Positions 52,253-61,460 of a DNA stretch of 64,000 nt are shown one piece after another. A model generated the notes under the pieces. The model was not told the origin of the DNA, made no database searches, and saw nothing but the letters and a program-made list of their open reading frames with translations. Each line of letters starts with the position of its first letter. Position 1 is the stretch's first letter. The translations under genes and the position numbers were made by a program. Origin of the DNA: Tenacibaculum jejuense (GTDB taxonomy: Bacteria; Bacteroidota; Bacteroidia; Flavobacteriales; Flavobacteriaceae); assembly GCF_900198195.1 (NCBI RefSeq), contig NZ_LT899436.1, positions 4,430,001 through 4,494,000 on the forward strand, written 5' to 3'.

Positions 52253-53299
52253 TTAGTTTTTGCTTATTTTGTATTCATTTAAAAATTTATGGATCAAAAT
52301 TGGAACTGGATAAGTTTCAACATTACTCCAATTTATAATCTGTTCAGTTGTAGTTTCACTATCAATAATCCAGAATTTTGTATGTAAATGTTGATGCGAT
52401 AATTTATGTACAATATCTTTAGCATTAAACAGCTTAATTTTTACATCCTTTGGAAAAAAGCCTAAAAAATCTATATTAGTTATTAACTCTTCTACTTCAA
52501 TACTTTTTGAAGTTTCAACTAAAGGAAATTCAAACAAACCTTCCCAAATTCCTTTACCTTCTCTTTTTTTCAAGATGGTTTTATTGTCTGTATTCAAAAC
52601 GAGATAATTAAAAAATCGTTTTTTAACTTTTAGCTTTTTCTCTTTAACAGGAAGAATATTAACCTTATCTTTTTCTAGAGCTACACAGCTAGTGTTTAAA
52701 GGACAAACTGTACAATCTGGACTTTTAGGCTTACATTGAATTGCTCCAAAATCCATTATTGCCTGATTATAAATCCCTATTCTATCAGCATCTATAACTT
52801 GTTGGGCTAACTCTTTAAAATCTTTAACTCCTTTGGTAGAATTTATTGCTGTATCTATACCATAATATCTAGAAAGTACTCTGTACACATTTCCATCTAC
52901 TACGGCAGTAGGCTCATTATAACAAATTGAAGCTATTGCAGAAGCTGTATAATCACCAACTCCTTTCAACTTTAATAGTTCTTTATATGTTTTTGGGAAT
53001 TCTCCATCTAAATTATTTGCAATATGTTTTGCCGTAAAATGTAAATTCCTGGCTCTTGAATAGTATCCTAATCCTTGCCATAACTTTAATACATATTCTT
53101 CATCTGCATTTGCCAAGTCGAAAACGGTAGGAAAAGCCTCTGTAAACTTTAAATAATATGGTAAACCTTGCGCAACTCTAGTTTGCTGCAACATGATTTC
53201 ACTTAACCAAATGTAATATGGGTTTTTGGTTTTTCTCCATGGCAATTCTCTATTGTTTTTTAAATACCAGTCTATCAGCTCCTTACTAAATTTCATCAA
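52253..53299 (-). CDS. mutY: A/G-specific adenine glycosylase
   Basis: Base-excision repair enzyme that removes adenine opposite 8-oxoguanine, 348 residues. HhH-GPD domain with LKLKGVGDYTASAIASI (catalytic Asp downstream in VVDGNVYRV), an Fe-S cluster loop C-x6-C-x2-C-x5-C in CKPKSPDCTVCPLNTSC, and a C-terminal NUDIX-like domain (FFNYLVLNTDNKTILKKREG) for 8-oxoG recognition. Either of two adjacent ATGs may start it. Upstream neighbour HU is divergent. Confidence 0.96.
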   Translation of the reverse strand: MMKFSKELIDWYLKNNRELPWRKTKNPYYIWLSEIMLQQTRVAQGLPYYLKFTEAFPTVFDLANADEEYVLKLWQGLGYYSRARNLHFTAKHIANNLDGEFPKTYKELLKLKGVGDYTASAIASICYNEPTAVVDGNVYRVLSRYYGIDTAINSTKGVKDFKELAQQVIDADRIGIYNQAIMDFGAIQCKPKSPDCTVCPLNTSCVALEKDKVNILPVKEKKLKVKKRFFNYLVLNTDNKTILKKREGKGIWEGLFEFPLVETSKSIEVEELITNIDFLGFFPKDVKIKLFNAKDIVHKLSHQHLHTKFWIIDSETTTEQIINWSNVETYPVPILIHKFLNEYKISKN

Positions 53300-53380
53300 T
53301 TTAAAGTTGTGCTAGCGAAATTACTGTATTTTATTTAGATTTTTTTAAGAACAAATATTTTACGAATTGATTAATTATCA

Positions 53381-53388
53381 TATATTTG
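53381..53388 (+). promoter_or_regulatory. Bacteroidota -7 element of HU gene
   Basis: TATATTTG, then CACCCTCG, matches TAnnTTTGC, 50 bases before the ATG of the HU gene. A TTG at 53367-53369 is too close (11 bases) to be the -33 partner. Confidence 0.55.
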
Positions 53389-53438
53389 CACCCTCGTAAA
53401 ATTAAATTCACAACATATAATATAAAAGTATATATACA

Positions 53439-53729
53439 ATGACAAAAGCAGATATCGTATCGAAGATTTCAGACAAGACAGGGATAGAGAAGGCAGATGT
53501 ATTAGCGACTGTAGAGGCATTTATGTCTGAGGTTAAAGATTCTTTAGAGAGTGGAGATAATGTATATTTAAGAGGTTTTGGAAGCTTTATCATCAAAACA
53601 AGAGCTGAAAAAACAGGTAGAAATATTTCTAAAAACACTACAATTAAAATTCCTGCACACAACATTCCAGCTTTCAAGCCTGCTAAGACTTTCACAGAAG
53701 GTGTAAAAGCTAAAGTTGCAGTAAAATAA
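53439..53729 (+). CDS. hup: HU-family DNA-binding protein
   Basis: Histone-like nucleoid protein of 96 residues. N-terminal helices (MTKADIVSKISDKTGIEKAD), the DNA-binding arm region GDNVYLRGFGSFIIKTRAEK then TGRNISKNTTIKIPAHNIPAF. Full length and typical. Divergent from mutY. A 29-residue basic protein follows 45 bases downstream. Confidence 0.95.
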   Translation: MTKADIVSKISDKTGIEKADVLATVEAFMSEVKDSLESGDNVYLRGFGSFIIKTRAEKTGRNISKNTTIKIPAHNIPAFKPAKTFTEGVKAKVAVK

Positions 53730-53774
53730 GATATTAACCTACTCTTTATAAAAGAGTTTTAAAACATTTTTAAT

Positions 53775-53864
53775 ATGCCTAGTGGTAAAAAAAGAAAGAG
53801 AGCTAAGATCTCTACACACAAAAGGAAAAAAAGAGCAAGAGCAAATCGTCACAAGAAAAAGTAA
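53775..53864 (+). CDS. Very small basic protein, AURKAIP1/COX24-like
   Basis: A 29-residue protein, MPSGKKRKRAKISTHKRKKR followed by ARANRHKKK. More than half the residues are Lys or Arg. It fits the tiny basic AURKAIP1/COX24-domain family (KRKRxKISTHKRKKRxRxNRHKKK pattern), which in mitochondria is a small-subunit ribosomal protein (mS38) and in bacteria resembles bS22. I infer a small ribosomal-subunit protein. The stop codon lies inside the stem of the terminator that follows. Downstream of HU, probably from the same promoter. Confidence 0.8.
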   Translation: MPSGKKRKRAKISTHKRKKRARANRHKKK

Positions 53865-53884
53865 GTAGTTTCTACTTACTTTTT
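53856..53884 (+). terminator. Rho-independent terminator overlapping the stop codon
   Basis: A 13-bp perfect stem (AAAAAGTAAGTAG at 53856-53868, complement at 53872-53884) with a 3-base loop and a T-run within and after the right arm. It overlaps the TAA of the small basic protein gene. Confidence 0.88.
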
Positions 53885-53920
53885 CGTTTGCTTAAAAGAA
53901 GCACTAAGTTCTTTGAAATT

Positions 53921-53979
53921 GAGGTTAAAATCCTCAAAACTGGTATTACAAATACCTGCTTAAAATCTTAATCAGTTTT
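53921..53979 (+). promoter_or_regulatory. Structured leader upstream of RNase G
   Basis: Just before rng are GAGG/CCTC (53921-53935), GGTAT/ATACC (53942-53956) and a longer-range pair AAAACTG (53936-53942) with CAGTTTT (53973-53979). These could fold into a compact RNA. In Escherichia coli the rne leader folds and lets RNase E regulate itself; whether this does the same is a guess. Confidence 0.3.
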
Positions 53980-54010
53980 CGTTTTTAACGTAAACACAAA
54001 ATTTATTCAG

Positions 54011-55552
54011 ATGAAAACAGAATTAATTATTCGTTCCAATTCTTCTGATATTGATTTTGCCTTATTAAGAGATGGTAGACTTATTGAGTTGAATAAAGAA
54101 ACAAGCGATAACAAATTCTCTGTTGGAGATATTTTCCTTGCTAAAATAGGGAAAGTGATGACAGGTTTAAACGCTGCTTTCGTTAATGTTGGTTATCCTA
54201 AAGATGGTTTTTTACACTATCATGATTTAGGCCCACAAGTTCAATCATTAAATAAGTTTATTAAAAAAGTAAGCACAGGTAAATTTAAAGAGTTCACTTT
54301 AAAAAACTTCCGCTTTGAAGATGATATCGACAAAGATGGAGGCATTAACAATGTACTAAAATCAGGTCAAAATTTATTAGTACAAATTGTAAAAGAACCA
54401 ATATCTACTAAAGGCCCAAGGATAAGTTCTGAGTTATCGATTGCCGGTAGATATTTAGTATTAGTCCCTTTTTCTAACAGAGTATCAGTATCTCAAAAAA
54501 TTACTGATAATAAAGAAAAAGAGCGTTTAAAAAAGCTAGCAAAAAGTATTAAACCAAAAGGGTTTGGACTTATTTTGCGTACTGTTGCTGAAGGTAAAAA
54601 AGTAGCAGAGCTTGATAAAGATTTACAAAATTCACTTAACCGATGGAAATCTCTGTGTAAGAGAATTCCAAACACAAACACACCAACAAAAGTTTTAAGT
54701 GAATTAGACAGAGCATCTTCTATATTAAGAGATGTTATGAATGATTCTTTTACAAGTATTGTAACAAACGATGAGAGTTTAATGTTGGAAATTAAGGAGT
54801 ATTTACAAGAAATATCTCCTGAAAAAGAAAACATTGTAAAGCTCCATAGATCTAACATTCCAATATTCGAAAAGTACGGTATTGAACGCCAAATTAAAAC
54901 TTCCTTCGGTAGAACCGTATCTATGAGTAAAGGTGCCTATTTAGTTATTGAACATACAGAAGCACTGCATGTAATTGACGTAAATAGTGGAAACCGCTCG
55001 AATAAAGCAAAAAATCAAGAAGAAACTGCTTTAGAAGTGAACTTAATTGCTGCTACAGAAATAGCTAGACAATTACAACTTCGCGATATGGGAGGAATTA
55101 TTGTTGTTGATTTTATTGATATGAAGTCTGCTGAAAATAGACAGAAATTATTTCAACACTTTAGAGAAGTTATGGCTTTGGATAGAACAAAGCATAAAAT
55201 ATTACCTCCAAGTAAATTTGGACTTGTTCAAATTACTAGACAACGAGTTAGACCTGAACTCGAAATTAAAACTCGTGAACCAAATCCTAATAAAAATGGA
55301 GAAGTTGAAGCTCCAATCGTTTTAATTGATAAAATTGAAGCTGAATTAGATAAAATAGTTAATAGCCAAACAGAATACAAAGAGATCACTTTAAATGTGC
55401 ATCCATTCATTTACGCCTACTTAACTAAAGGTTTATTAAAATCTATTCGCTTTAACTGGCTTTTGAGACACAAAAAATGGATTAAAATTATACCTAGAGA
55501 TGCGTATCAGTATTTACAATACCATTTCTCTTACAAGAAAAAAAATAAATAA
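54011..55552 (+). CDS. rng: Ribonuclease G / E family endoribonuclease
   Basis: A 513-residue RNase. S1 RNA-binding domain (VGDIFLAKIGKVMTGLNAAF, VGYPKDGFLHYHDLG), a 5'-sensor region, and a DNase I-like catalytic domain with the two metal-binding aspartates in HVIDVNSGNRS and IIVVDFIDM. The long C-terminal scaffold of RNase E is missing, so RNase G is the better name. The CPxC zinc link that joins subunits in the enterobacterial enzymes is absent: after QITRQRVRPELE the sequence goes on as NPNKNGEVEAPIVLIDKIE with no cysteine. Confidence 0.93.
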   Translation: MKTELIIRSNSSDIDFALLRDGRLIELNKETSDNKFSVGDIFLAKIGKVMTGLNAAFVNVGYPKDGFLHYHDLGPQVQSLNKFIKKVSTGKFKEFTLKNFRFEDDIDKDGGINNVLKSGQNLLVQIVKEPISTKGPRISSELSIAGRYLVLVPFSNRVSVSQKITDNKEKERLKKLAKSIKPKGFGLILRTVAEGKKVAELDKDLQNSLNRWKSLCKRIPNTNTPTKVLSELDRASSILRDVMNDSFTSIVTNDESLMLEIKEYLQEISPEKENIVKLHRSNIPIFEKYGIERQIKTSFGRTVSMSKGAYLVIEHTEALHVIDVNSGNRSNKAKNQEETALEVNLIAATEIARQLQLRDMGGIIVVDFIDMKSAENRQKLFQHFREVMALDRTKHKILPPSKFGLVQITRQRVRPELEIKTREPNPNKNGEVEAPIVLIDKIEAELDKIVNSQTEYKEITLNVHPFIYAYLTKGLLKSIRFNWLLRHKKWIKIIPRDAYQYLQYHFSYKKKNK

Positions 55553-55575
55553 GGCAATTTTCTTATTAAGAAATT

Positions 55576-55608
55576 AAAACCTACTTGAAGTATTTTCAGG
55601 TAGGTTTT
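55576..55608 (+). terminator. Rho-independent terminator after rng
   Basis: Stem AAAACCTAC (55576-55584) with its complement at 55600-55608, extended inward by CTTGAA/TTCAGG with one G-U pair, followed by a T-rich run. Confidence 0.88.
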
Positions 55609-55613
55609 TTGTT

Positions 55614-57812
55614 TTAAAACCAAAAACCTAGATTAAATAGTAAAAATTTATCATTGTGATCTGGCGACCATGTATACTTTAATTCAATCGGTCCGATTAT
55701 TGTTTCTAAACCATAACCTACACCATACCCTGATTTGGTGTCTTTTAAGAGTTCTCCTCTTCTAAAAACATTTTTTGCTACTCTACCATAATTTGCAATA
55801 AAACTGATGTAATTCTTCTTAAAAGGCTGGTATCGTAGATGAAATTCTGATTTTAAGAACGACTGATCTGTTAATGAAGAAATATCATAACCGTAAAAAG
55901 GAATAAAATTATTAATATAATTTTGGTTATATCCTCCGACACGATAATCGAAAATTTCTGAATCTTCTTCACCCAATGTAGCTCCAAATTGATATGAATT
56001 TAAAAAAGTAAATTTTTCCCAAAATGTTTTTGCAAAACTAAACAACGCATCAACTTGTGAATATTGGTTAAACCCTACACTTCCGTTTGCAAAATCGTTA
56101 AGACTATTATCTCTGTTTGACCACATAAACCATTTGAAGTTTGCATTTACCAAAAACCCTTTTGTAGGAAACATACTTTTATTGTAAGTATCTATATTCA
56201 GAAAGGCAAAAGAACTCACATAATTACTACTATCAAATACTGTTTCTTCATTATTTGTTAAAAAAGTATCTGAAGATATTTTTAAATTTTTAAACTCTAA
56301 TCCTATTCCAAAAGCTGTTCTTTTATTTAAAATAGTTTGACCGAAAATTCGATTGGTAAAATCTCTATAATCTACATTGATTTTATTCAAATTATTCTCG
56401 TTGAAAAGCACATCTGTTTCAAAAGAATTAAATCTAGAAGAAACACCATAACTTAGTAAAAAACCGTTATCTATAAAGTATTGAAAATCGTAACGAATGT
56501 CATCACCGACAACAACATCTAAAGAAATTTCGTCATTTGATGATAGTATTTTTTTCTGATTATAATTTAAAAGAACTCCTGTTTTATACAACAGATCGTA
56601 GTGTACACCTAAGCTTAAAAAACTCTTAATATCATTTTCTTTTACAACTACTTCTAATTTTTTTCCTTTAAAGGATTTTTTTAATGTATAATCTATTCGT
56701 TGAAAGTTTTTTGATGCTGTAAGTGTATTCACTTTTTTGGAAATGTCTCTGTAAGAAACAGAATCTCCTTCCTTTAAGCGCAACTTTCCTAAAATATAAT
56801 CTTGTGTATAGTATTTATTTCCTTTAAGAATAATCCTATCTATTAAAAATTGTTTTTCTTTATAAGTAATTTCTTTCCTTACTTTTTTGTTTACTTGTCG
56901 TTTAGCTAACTCTTTAAGGACTTTAAGATAAGGCTTTACAGATTTCACACCCTCATTTACAATTTCTCCTTTTTTATCAAACGATACGACTGTGTATTCA
57001 TTTATGTTAGGATGAATATGAATGTCTAGCCTTTTCACTTGTTTGGCTGACTTCTTATACATCTGAAAATTTACAATCTGACTTAATAAAGAAGCTACAG
57101 AAGATAATTCTTCTCGTTTTAATAAAGTTCCCTGAACATTAACTCCAATAATAATATCTAGTCCTTTTTCCTGCATTCTATCCACAGGAAAATTATTTGC
57201 CACACCACCATCCATCAACAATCGGTTTTCAACTTCAACAGGGTTTAAAAGCGACGGAAACGAAGCACTTGCTCTTAAAGCTAAAGGAAGTGATCCTTTT
57301 TCTAAAACAACCTCTTCTCCTGTTTCTGTATCTGTTGCAACACAGAAAAAAGGAATTGGTAATTTAGAAAAATCATCTACAGCATCTACTGGAGCTAAAA
57401 GTTCTGTAAGAAAGTTTAATACATTTTGACCCTTAGATAATCCTAAAGGCAAACCGATACTTCCGTTTTTTATAGGTAAGCTTACAGCAGTTTTTTCTAA
57501 AAAAGCTTTTTCAAAATATGATTTATCTTCTCTTGATATATTATCTTGAATTACAGATAAAAAATCGATATCAGTAATAATACGTTCTATCTGCTCTGGA
57601 CTATAGCCAGAAGCATACATTCCACCAATAATGGCTCCCATGCTTGTTCCTCCTATATAATCTATTTGGATACCCAGATTATCTAACTCTTTTAGTACTC
57701 CAATATGAGCAAAACCTTTTGCTCCTCCTCCACTGAGAACTAGTCCAACTTTTGGTTGCTCTTGACCATAAATAAGTAATGGTAAAATTAATGTTAGTAG
57801 TAGTTTTTTCAT
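55614..57812 (-). CDS. Patatin-like phospholipase with POTRA and BamA-like barrel (type Vd-like)
   Basis: A 732-residue protein: signal peptide, patatin domain with oxyanion GGGAKG at 28-33, nucleophile Ser57 in GTSMG and catalytic Asp201 in DGG; then a POTRA-like unit (FLIDRIILKGNKYYTQDYIL, VNTLTASKNFQRIDYTLKK) and a surface-antigen barrel ending in FNLGFWF. This is the order of type Vd autotransporters such as PlpD: lipase plus its own barrel. The Bacteroidota branch may keep the lipase in the periplasm. The start overlaps the uvrC stop by 4 bases. Confidence 0.9.
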   Translation of the reverse strand: MKKLLLTLILPLLIYGQEQPKVGLVLSGGGAKGFAHIGVLKELDNLGIQIDYIGGTSMGAIIGGMYASGYSPEQIERIITDIDFLSVIQDNISREDKSYFEKAFLEKTAVSLPIKNGSIGLPLGLSKGQNVLNFLTELLAPVDAVDDFSKLPIPFFCVATDTETGEEVVLEKGSLPLALRASASFPSLLNPVEVENRLLMDGGVANNFPVDRMQEKGLDIIIGVNVQGTLLKREELSSVASLLSQIVNFQMYKKSAKQVKRLDIHIHPNINEYTVVSFDKKGEIVNEGVKSVKPYLKVLKELAKRQVNKKVRKEITYKEKQFLIDRIILKGNKYYTQDYILGKLRLKEGDSVSYRDISKKVNTLTASKNFQRIDYTLKKSFKGKKLEVVVKENDIKSFLSLGVHYDLLYKTGVLLNYNQKKILSSNDEISLDVVVGDDIRYDFQYFIDNGFLLSYGVSSRFNSFETDVLFNENNLNKINVDYRDFTNRIFGQTILNKRTAFGIGLEFKNLKISSDTFLTNNEETVFDSSNYVSSFAFLNIDTYNKSMFPTKGFLVNANFKWFMWSNRDNSLNDFANGSVGFNQYSQVDALFSFAKTFWEKFTFLNSYQFGATLGEEDSEIFDYRVGGYNQNYINNFIPFYGYDISSLTDQSFLKSEFHLRYQPFKKNYISFIANYGRVAKNVFRRGELLKDTKSGYGVGYGLETIIGPIELKYTWSPDHNDKFLLFNLGFWF

Positions 57813-59608
57813 TTCAATTTTTCTGTGTTGAAATAGTCGAAAACCTTTTTTGCTCTAGCATTTCCAACTACTTCTATTAACTCTTCTAATGTAGCACTTT
57901 TCACTCTTTTTGCTGATTTAAATTTTCGAAGCAAATTGGTTATGGTTTGCTTACCTACATCAGGAATTTGTTCTAATTCAGATTGAATTGCACTCTTACT
58001 CCTCTTATTTCTATGAAAAGTGATTCCAAATCTATGGGCTTCGTTACGGAGGTATTGAATAATTTTTAGAGATTCTGATTTCTTATCTAAATACAAAGGA
58101 ACACTATCTCCTGGATAATAAATTTCCTCTAAACGCTTTGCAATTCCGATAATAGCAATTTTTCCTCTTAATCCTAAAACATCTAAGCTTTTTAATGCAG
58201 ATGATAACTGTCCTTTACCCCCATCAATAACAATTAATTGCGGTAATGGTTTATCTTCCTCTAAAAGTCTTTTATACCTTCTAAAAACAACTTCTTCCAT
58301 AGAAGCAAAATCATCTGGTCCTTCGACAGTTTTGATATTAAAATGACGGTAATCTTTCTTACTTGGTTTTCCATCTTTAAAAACTACACAAGCTGCTACA
58401 GGGTTTGTTCCTTGAATATTCGAGTTATCAAAACATTCTATATGTCTTGGTTCTTGACTTAAACGTAAATCTTTTTGCATTTGTGCCATAATTCTTTTGG
58501 TATGGCGATCTGGATCTACAATTTTTATTTGTTTGAATTGTTCTTGTCTGTAATATTTTGCATTACGTAATGATAAATCTACAATTCTCTTTTTGTCTCC
58601 TAATTTAGGTACAGTAACCTTAATCTTCTCACCTAAATCGAGTTCAAACGGAACATAAACTTCTCTTGATAATGAATTAAATCGCTGTCGAGTTTCTACA
58701 ATAAAAAGTTCTAATAGTTCTTTATCGGATTCATCTAACTTTTTCTTGATTTCTGTTGTATACGATTGCACAATCGCACCATTCATTATTTTAAAGAAAT
58801 TCGCATAACCATGAGTTTCATCTGAGATAATTGAAAAAACATCAACATTATTGATACTCGGATTTACAATGGTTGACTTTGCTTGATAATTCTTTAATGA
58901 ATCTAATTTATCTTTAATACGTTGTGCTTCTTCAAAATTCATATCAGCAGCATAATCCATCATAATATTATGCAAACTTTCAAGACTTTCTTTAAAATTT
59001 CCTTTAATAATATTTCTTATCGCTCTAACATTACTAACATAAGAGTCTTCATCTTGATAAGCTTCACAAGGTCCTTTACAGTTTTTAAGATGATACTCTA
59101 AACAAACTTTGTATTTTCCTGATTGTATTTTGGGTTCACTAAGATCGTAATTACAGGTACGAAGAGGATATAACTGTTTTATTAAATCTAGTAAGTTATG
59201 TACTGTTTTTACACTTGTGTACGGACCAAAATATTCTGACCCATCTTTAATAACTCTTCTTGTTATGAATATTCTAGGGAAACGTTCTTTTTTAATACAA
59301 ATCCAAGGATACGATTTGTCATCTTTTAACAACACGTTATACCGTGGTTGGTATTTCTTTATTAAGTTATTCTCTAATAATAAAGCATCTGTTTCTGTAT
59401 CGACGACAATATGCTCGATCTTCACTATTTTTTTTACTAAAACTCTGGTTTTTCCGTACTCATGGTTTTTGGTAAAATATGAAGAAACTCGTTTCTTTAA
59501 ATTCTTTGCTTTACCAACATAAATAATAGTGTCTTCTTTATCAAAATATTGATAAACTCCTGGTGAATTGGGTAGCGTTTTTATTTGTAGTTCTAAGTCT
59601 GTTGGCAT
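57809..59608 (-). CDS. uvrC: UvrABC excinuclease subunit C
   Basis: Nucleotide excision repair endonuclease, 599 residues from the ATG at 59608 (MPTDLELQIKTLPNSPGVYQ). GIY-YIG nuclease domain (PGVYQYFDKEDTIIYVGKAK), UVR motif (DMNFEEAQRIKDKLDSLKNY), the RNase H-like C-terminal nuclease (HIECFDNSNIQGTNPVAACV, LIVIDGGKGQLSSAL) and a final helix-hairpin-helix pair (IPDVGKQTITNLLRKF). Full length. It could also act on lesions flagged by the alkyltransferase-like protein at 10087-10413. Confidence 0.96.
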   Translation of the reverse strand: MPTDLELQIKTLPNSPGVYQYFDKEDTIIYVGKAKNLKKRVSSYFTKNHEYGKTRVLVKKIVKIEHIVVDTETDALLLENNLIKKYQPRYNVLLKDDKSYPWICIKKERFPRIFITRRVIKDGSEYFGPYTSVKTVHNLLDLIKQLYPLRTCNYDLSEPKIQSGKYKVCLEYHLKNCKGPCEAYQDEDSYVSNVRAIRNIIKGNFKESLESLHNIMMDYAADMNFEEAQRIKDKLDSLKNYQAKSTIVNPSINNVDVFSIISDETHGYANFFKIMNGAIVQSYTTEIKKKLDESDKELLELFIVETRQRFNSLSREVYVPFELDLGEKIKVTVPKLGDKKRIVDLSLRNAKYYRQEQFKQIKIVDPDRHTKRIMAQMQKDLRLSQEPRHIECFDNSNIQGTNPVAACVVFKDGKPSKKDYRHFNIKTVEGPDDFASMEEVVFRRYKRLLEEDKPLPQLIVIDGGKGQLSSALKSLDVLGLRGKIAIIGIAKRLEEIYYPGDSVPLYLDKKSESLKIIQYLRNEAHRFGITFHRNKRSKSAIQSELEQIPDVGKQTITNLLRKFKSAKRVKSATLEELIEVVGNARAKKVFDYFNTEKLK

Positions 59609-59669
59609 ATAACGAAAATACAATTTATTCAATTAAATTAAATTGAATCTAACAAATTGTAGTAGTAAA

Positions 59670-60713
59670 TTAAATTGCTTTCTCTAAAGTAAAAGAAAAC
59701 TCTGAACCTTCGCCAAAAGTACTTTTTAGTAAAATTGTTTCGTTATGTGCTTCTATAATGTGCTTTACAATGGAAAGTCCAAGTCCAGAACCTCCTTGTT
59801 CTCTAGATCTACTTTGATCTACACGATAGAAACGCTCAAACAATCTAGGAATATGTTCTTGTTTAATTCCTTCTCCGTCGTCTGAAATCTTAATCACAAA
59901 CTTATTTTCATTGTATGACTCTACACTAGCAGTAGTAATTCCATCAACTTTACCATATTTGATAGAGTTTACAATTAAGTTAATTAGAACTTGTTCTATT
60001 CGTTCTACATCTCCTTTTACAAAAAGAGGAAAATCATAAACCTTATCGAAAACTAATTGAATATTTCTTTTTTTCGCTTTCATTTCGAACAGATCGAAAA
60101 CTGTTTGAATTAATTCGATAATATTAAAAGGTTCTATTTTCATTTTCATTCCATCGGTTTCTAATTTGGCAATCATATCCAAATCTTTCACTATGGAAGT
60201 TAAACGCTCTACACCTTTATTTGCTCTTTCTAGATATTTGTCTCGAATTACTTTATCGTTAGCAGCTCCTTCGATTAAAGTTAAAATATAACCTTGAACA
60301 GTAAAAAGAGGAGTCTTTAATTCATGAGCAACATTCCCTAAGAAATCTCTACGAAATGAATCTCTTTCAGTTAAGTTAGCAATCTCTTCTTTTTTATCTT
60401 CTACATAATCTTGAACAGTTTTCGTAAAATCCTCTATATCAGTTGTAATTTTATCTCGTTTTAAATCTTGTACATCTAAAATAGAAATATCTTGATACAA
60501 CTTTTTAACTCGTTGATATATAAAATGTTCTGCTCTATATTGAATTACAAAAAATGAGATTGTAAATAATAAAATCCCAAAAATTATTATTGCAACTAAA
60601 CCTAAAGATTTAAAAAATGACAAATACGAAAAAACAGCAATAACAACTGATATTACTGTTAAATATAGCGCAGAAGTAAGCGCGTATCGATATGTTTTTC
60701 TTAATTTATTCAA
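59670..60713 (-). CDS. Sensor histidine kinase, PhoR-like
   Basis: A 347-residue kinase with two N-terminal membrane helices (SALYLTVISVVIAVFSYLS and GLVAIIIFGILLFTISFFVI) and almost no periplasmic part, HisKA with His130 in LGNVAHELKTPLFTVQGYIL, and HATPase boxes NLIVNSIKYG, ISDDGEGIKQEHIPRLFERF and GSGLGLSIVKHI. It is 15 bases after the response regulator, on the same strand. Fits the PhoR family; phosphate as the signal is not shown. Confidence 0.93.
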   Translation of the reverse strand: MNKLRKTYRYALTSALYLTVISVVIAVFSYLSFFKSLGLVAIIIFGILLFTISFFVIQYRAEHFIYQRVKKLYQDISILDVQDLKRDKITTDIEDFTKTVQDYVEDKKEEIANLTERDSFRRDFLGNVAHELKTPLFTVQGYILTLIEGAANDKVIRDKYLERANKGVERLTSIVKDLDMIAKLETDGMKMKIEPFNIIELIQTVFDLFEMKAKKRNIQLVFDKVYDFPLFVKGDVERIEQVLINLIVNSIKYGKVDGITTASVESYNENKFVIKISDDGEGIKQEHIPRLFERFYRVDQSRSREQGGSGLGLSIVKHIIEAHNETILLKSTFGEGSEFSFTLEKAI

Positions 60714-60728
60714 TAATAAATATTTCGA

Positions 60729-61424
60729 TTATTTATCTGTTTCTAAGACAAATTTGTAACCAACACCTTTTACTGTTTTAAAATGATGGTCTCCTATTTT
60801 TTCTCTTAATTTTCTAATATGAACATCTATAGTTCTACCACCGACTACTACTTCGTTACCCCAAACACTGTCTAAAATAGTTTCTCTTTTAAAAACTTTT
60901 CCTGGCTTAGAGGTTAACAATGAAAACAATTCAAACTCTTTTCTTGGCAATGTGATTTTCTCTTCACCCTTAAACACTACATACTCATCTCTATTGATTA
61001 AAATATCTCCTATCTTAGTAGTTGCTTCAGAAACTGTATCTGTTTTAAGTCTTCTTAATAATGACTTCACTTTACTTACTAAAACTTTAGGTTTAATAGG
61101 TTTTGTGATATAGTCATCTGCGCCTGCATCAAAACCAGCTACTTGAGAATAATCTTCTCCACGAGCTGTTAAGAAAGAAATTATAACATTCTCTAAAGGT
61201 TTAATATCTCTAATTTTCTCACAAGCTTCGATACCATCCATTTCAGGCATCATTATGTCTAATAAAATTAAATGTGGTGTGATTTTTCTAGCGATTTTAA
61301 CCCCTTCCAATCCATTAGTTGCTGTAAAAACTTGATAACCTTCAGATCTTAGATTGTATCCAACAATCTCTAAAATATCTGGTTCATCATCAACTAATAA
61401 AATTTTAATATCGTTAGTATTCAT
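60729..61424 (-). CDS. OmpR/PhoB-type response regulator
   Basis: A 231-residue regulator, start at 61424 (MNTNDIKILLVDDEPDILE). Receiver with phospho-acceptor Asp56 in HLILLDIMMPEMDGIEACEK and Lys in DDYITKPIKPKVL; winged-helix domain (LPRKEFELFSLLTSKPGKVF, TILDSVWGNEVVVGGRTIDV and KTVKGVGYKFV). It forms a pair with the kinase downstream. Divergent from the T9SS substrate gene. Confidence 0.95.
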   Translation of the reverse strand: MNTNDIKILLVDDEPDILEIVGYNLRSEGYQVFTATNGLEGVKIARKITPHLILLDIMMPEMDGIEACEKIRDIKPLENVIISFLTARGEDYSQVAGFDAGADDYITKPIKPKVLVSKVKSLLRRLKTDTVSEATTKIGDILINRDEYVVFKGEEKITLPRKEFELFSLLTSKPGKVFKRETILDSVWGNEVVVGGRTIDVHIRKLREKIGDHHFKTVKGVGYKFVLETDK

Positions 61425-61452
61425 ACTGGTATAATTAATGTGCAAAACAACC

Positions 61453-61460
61453 CAAAAGTA
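61453..61460 (-). promoter_or_regulatory. Bacteroidota -7 element of the response-regulator operon
   Basis: The complement reads TACTTTTG, matching TAnnTTTG, 29 bases before the regulator ATG. No TTG at the expected -33 place. Confidence 0.5.

Noticed and set aside
55576..55608. Riboswitch-like structure downstream of rng
   Set aside because: It is a simple hairpin with T-run between convergent genes, adequately explained as a terminator.
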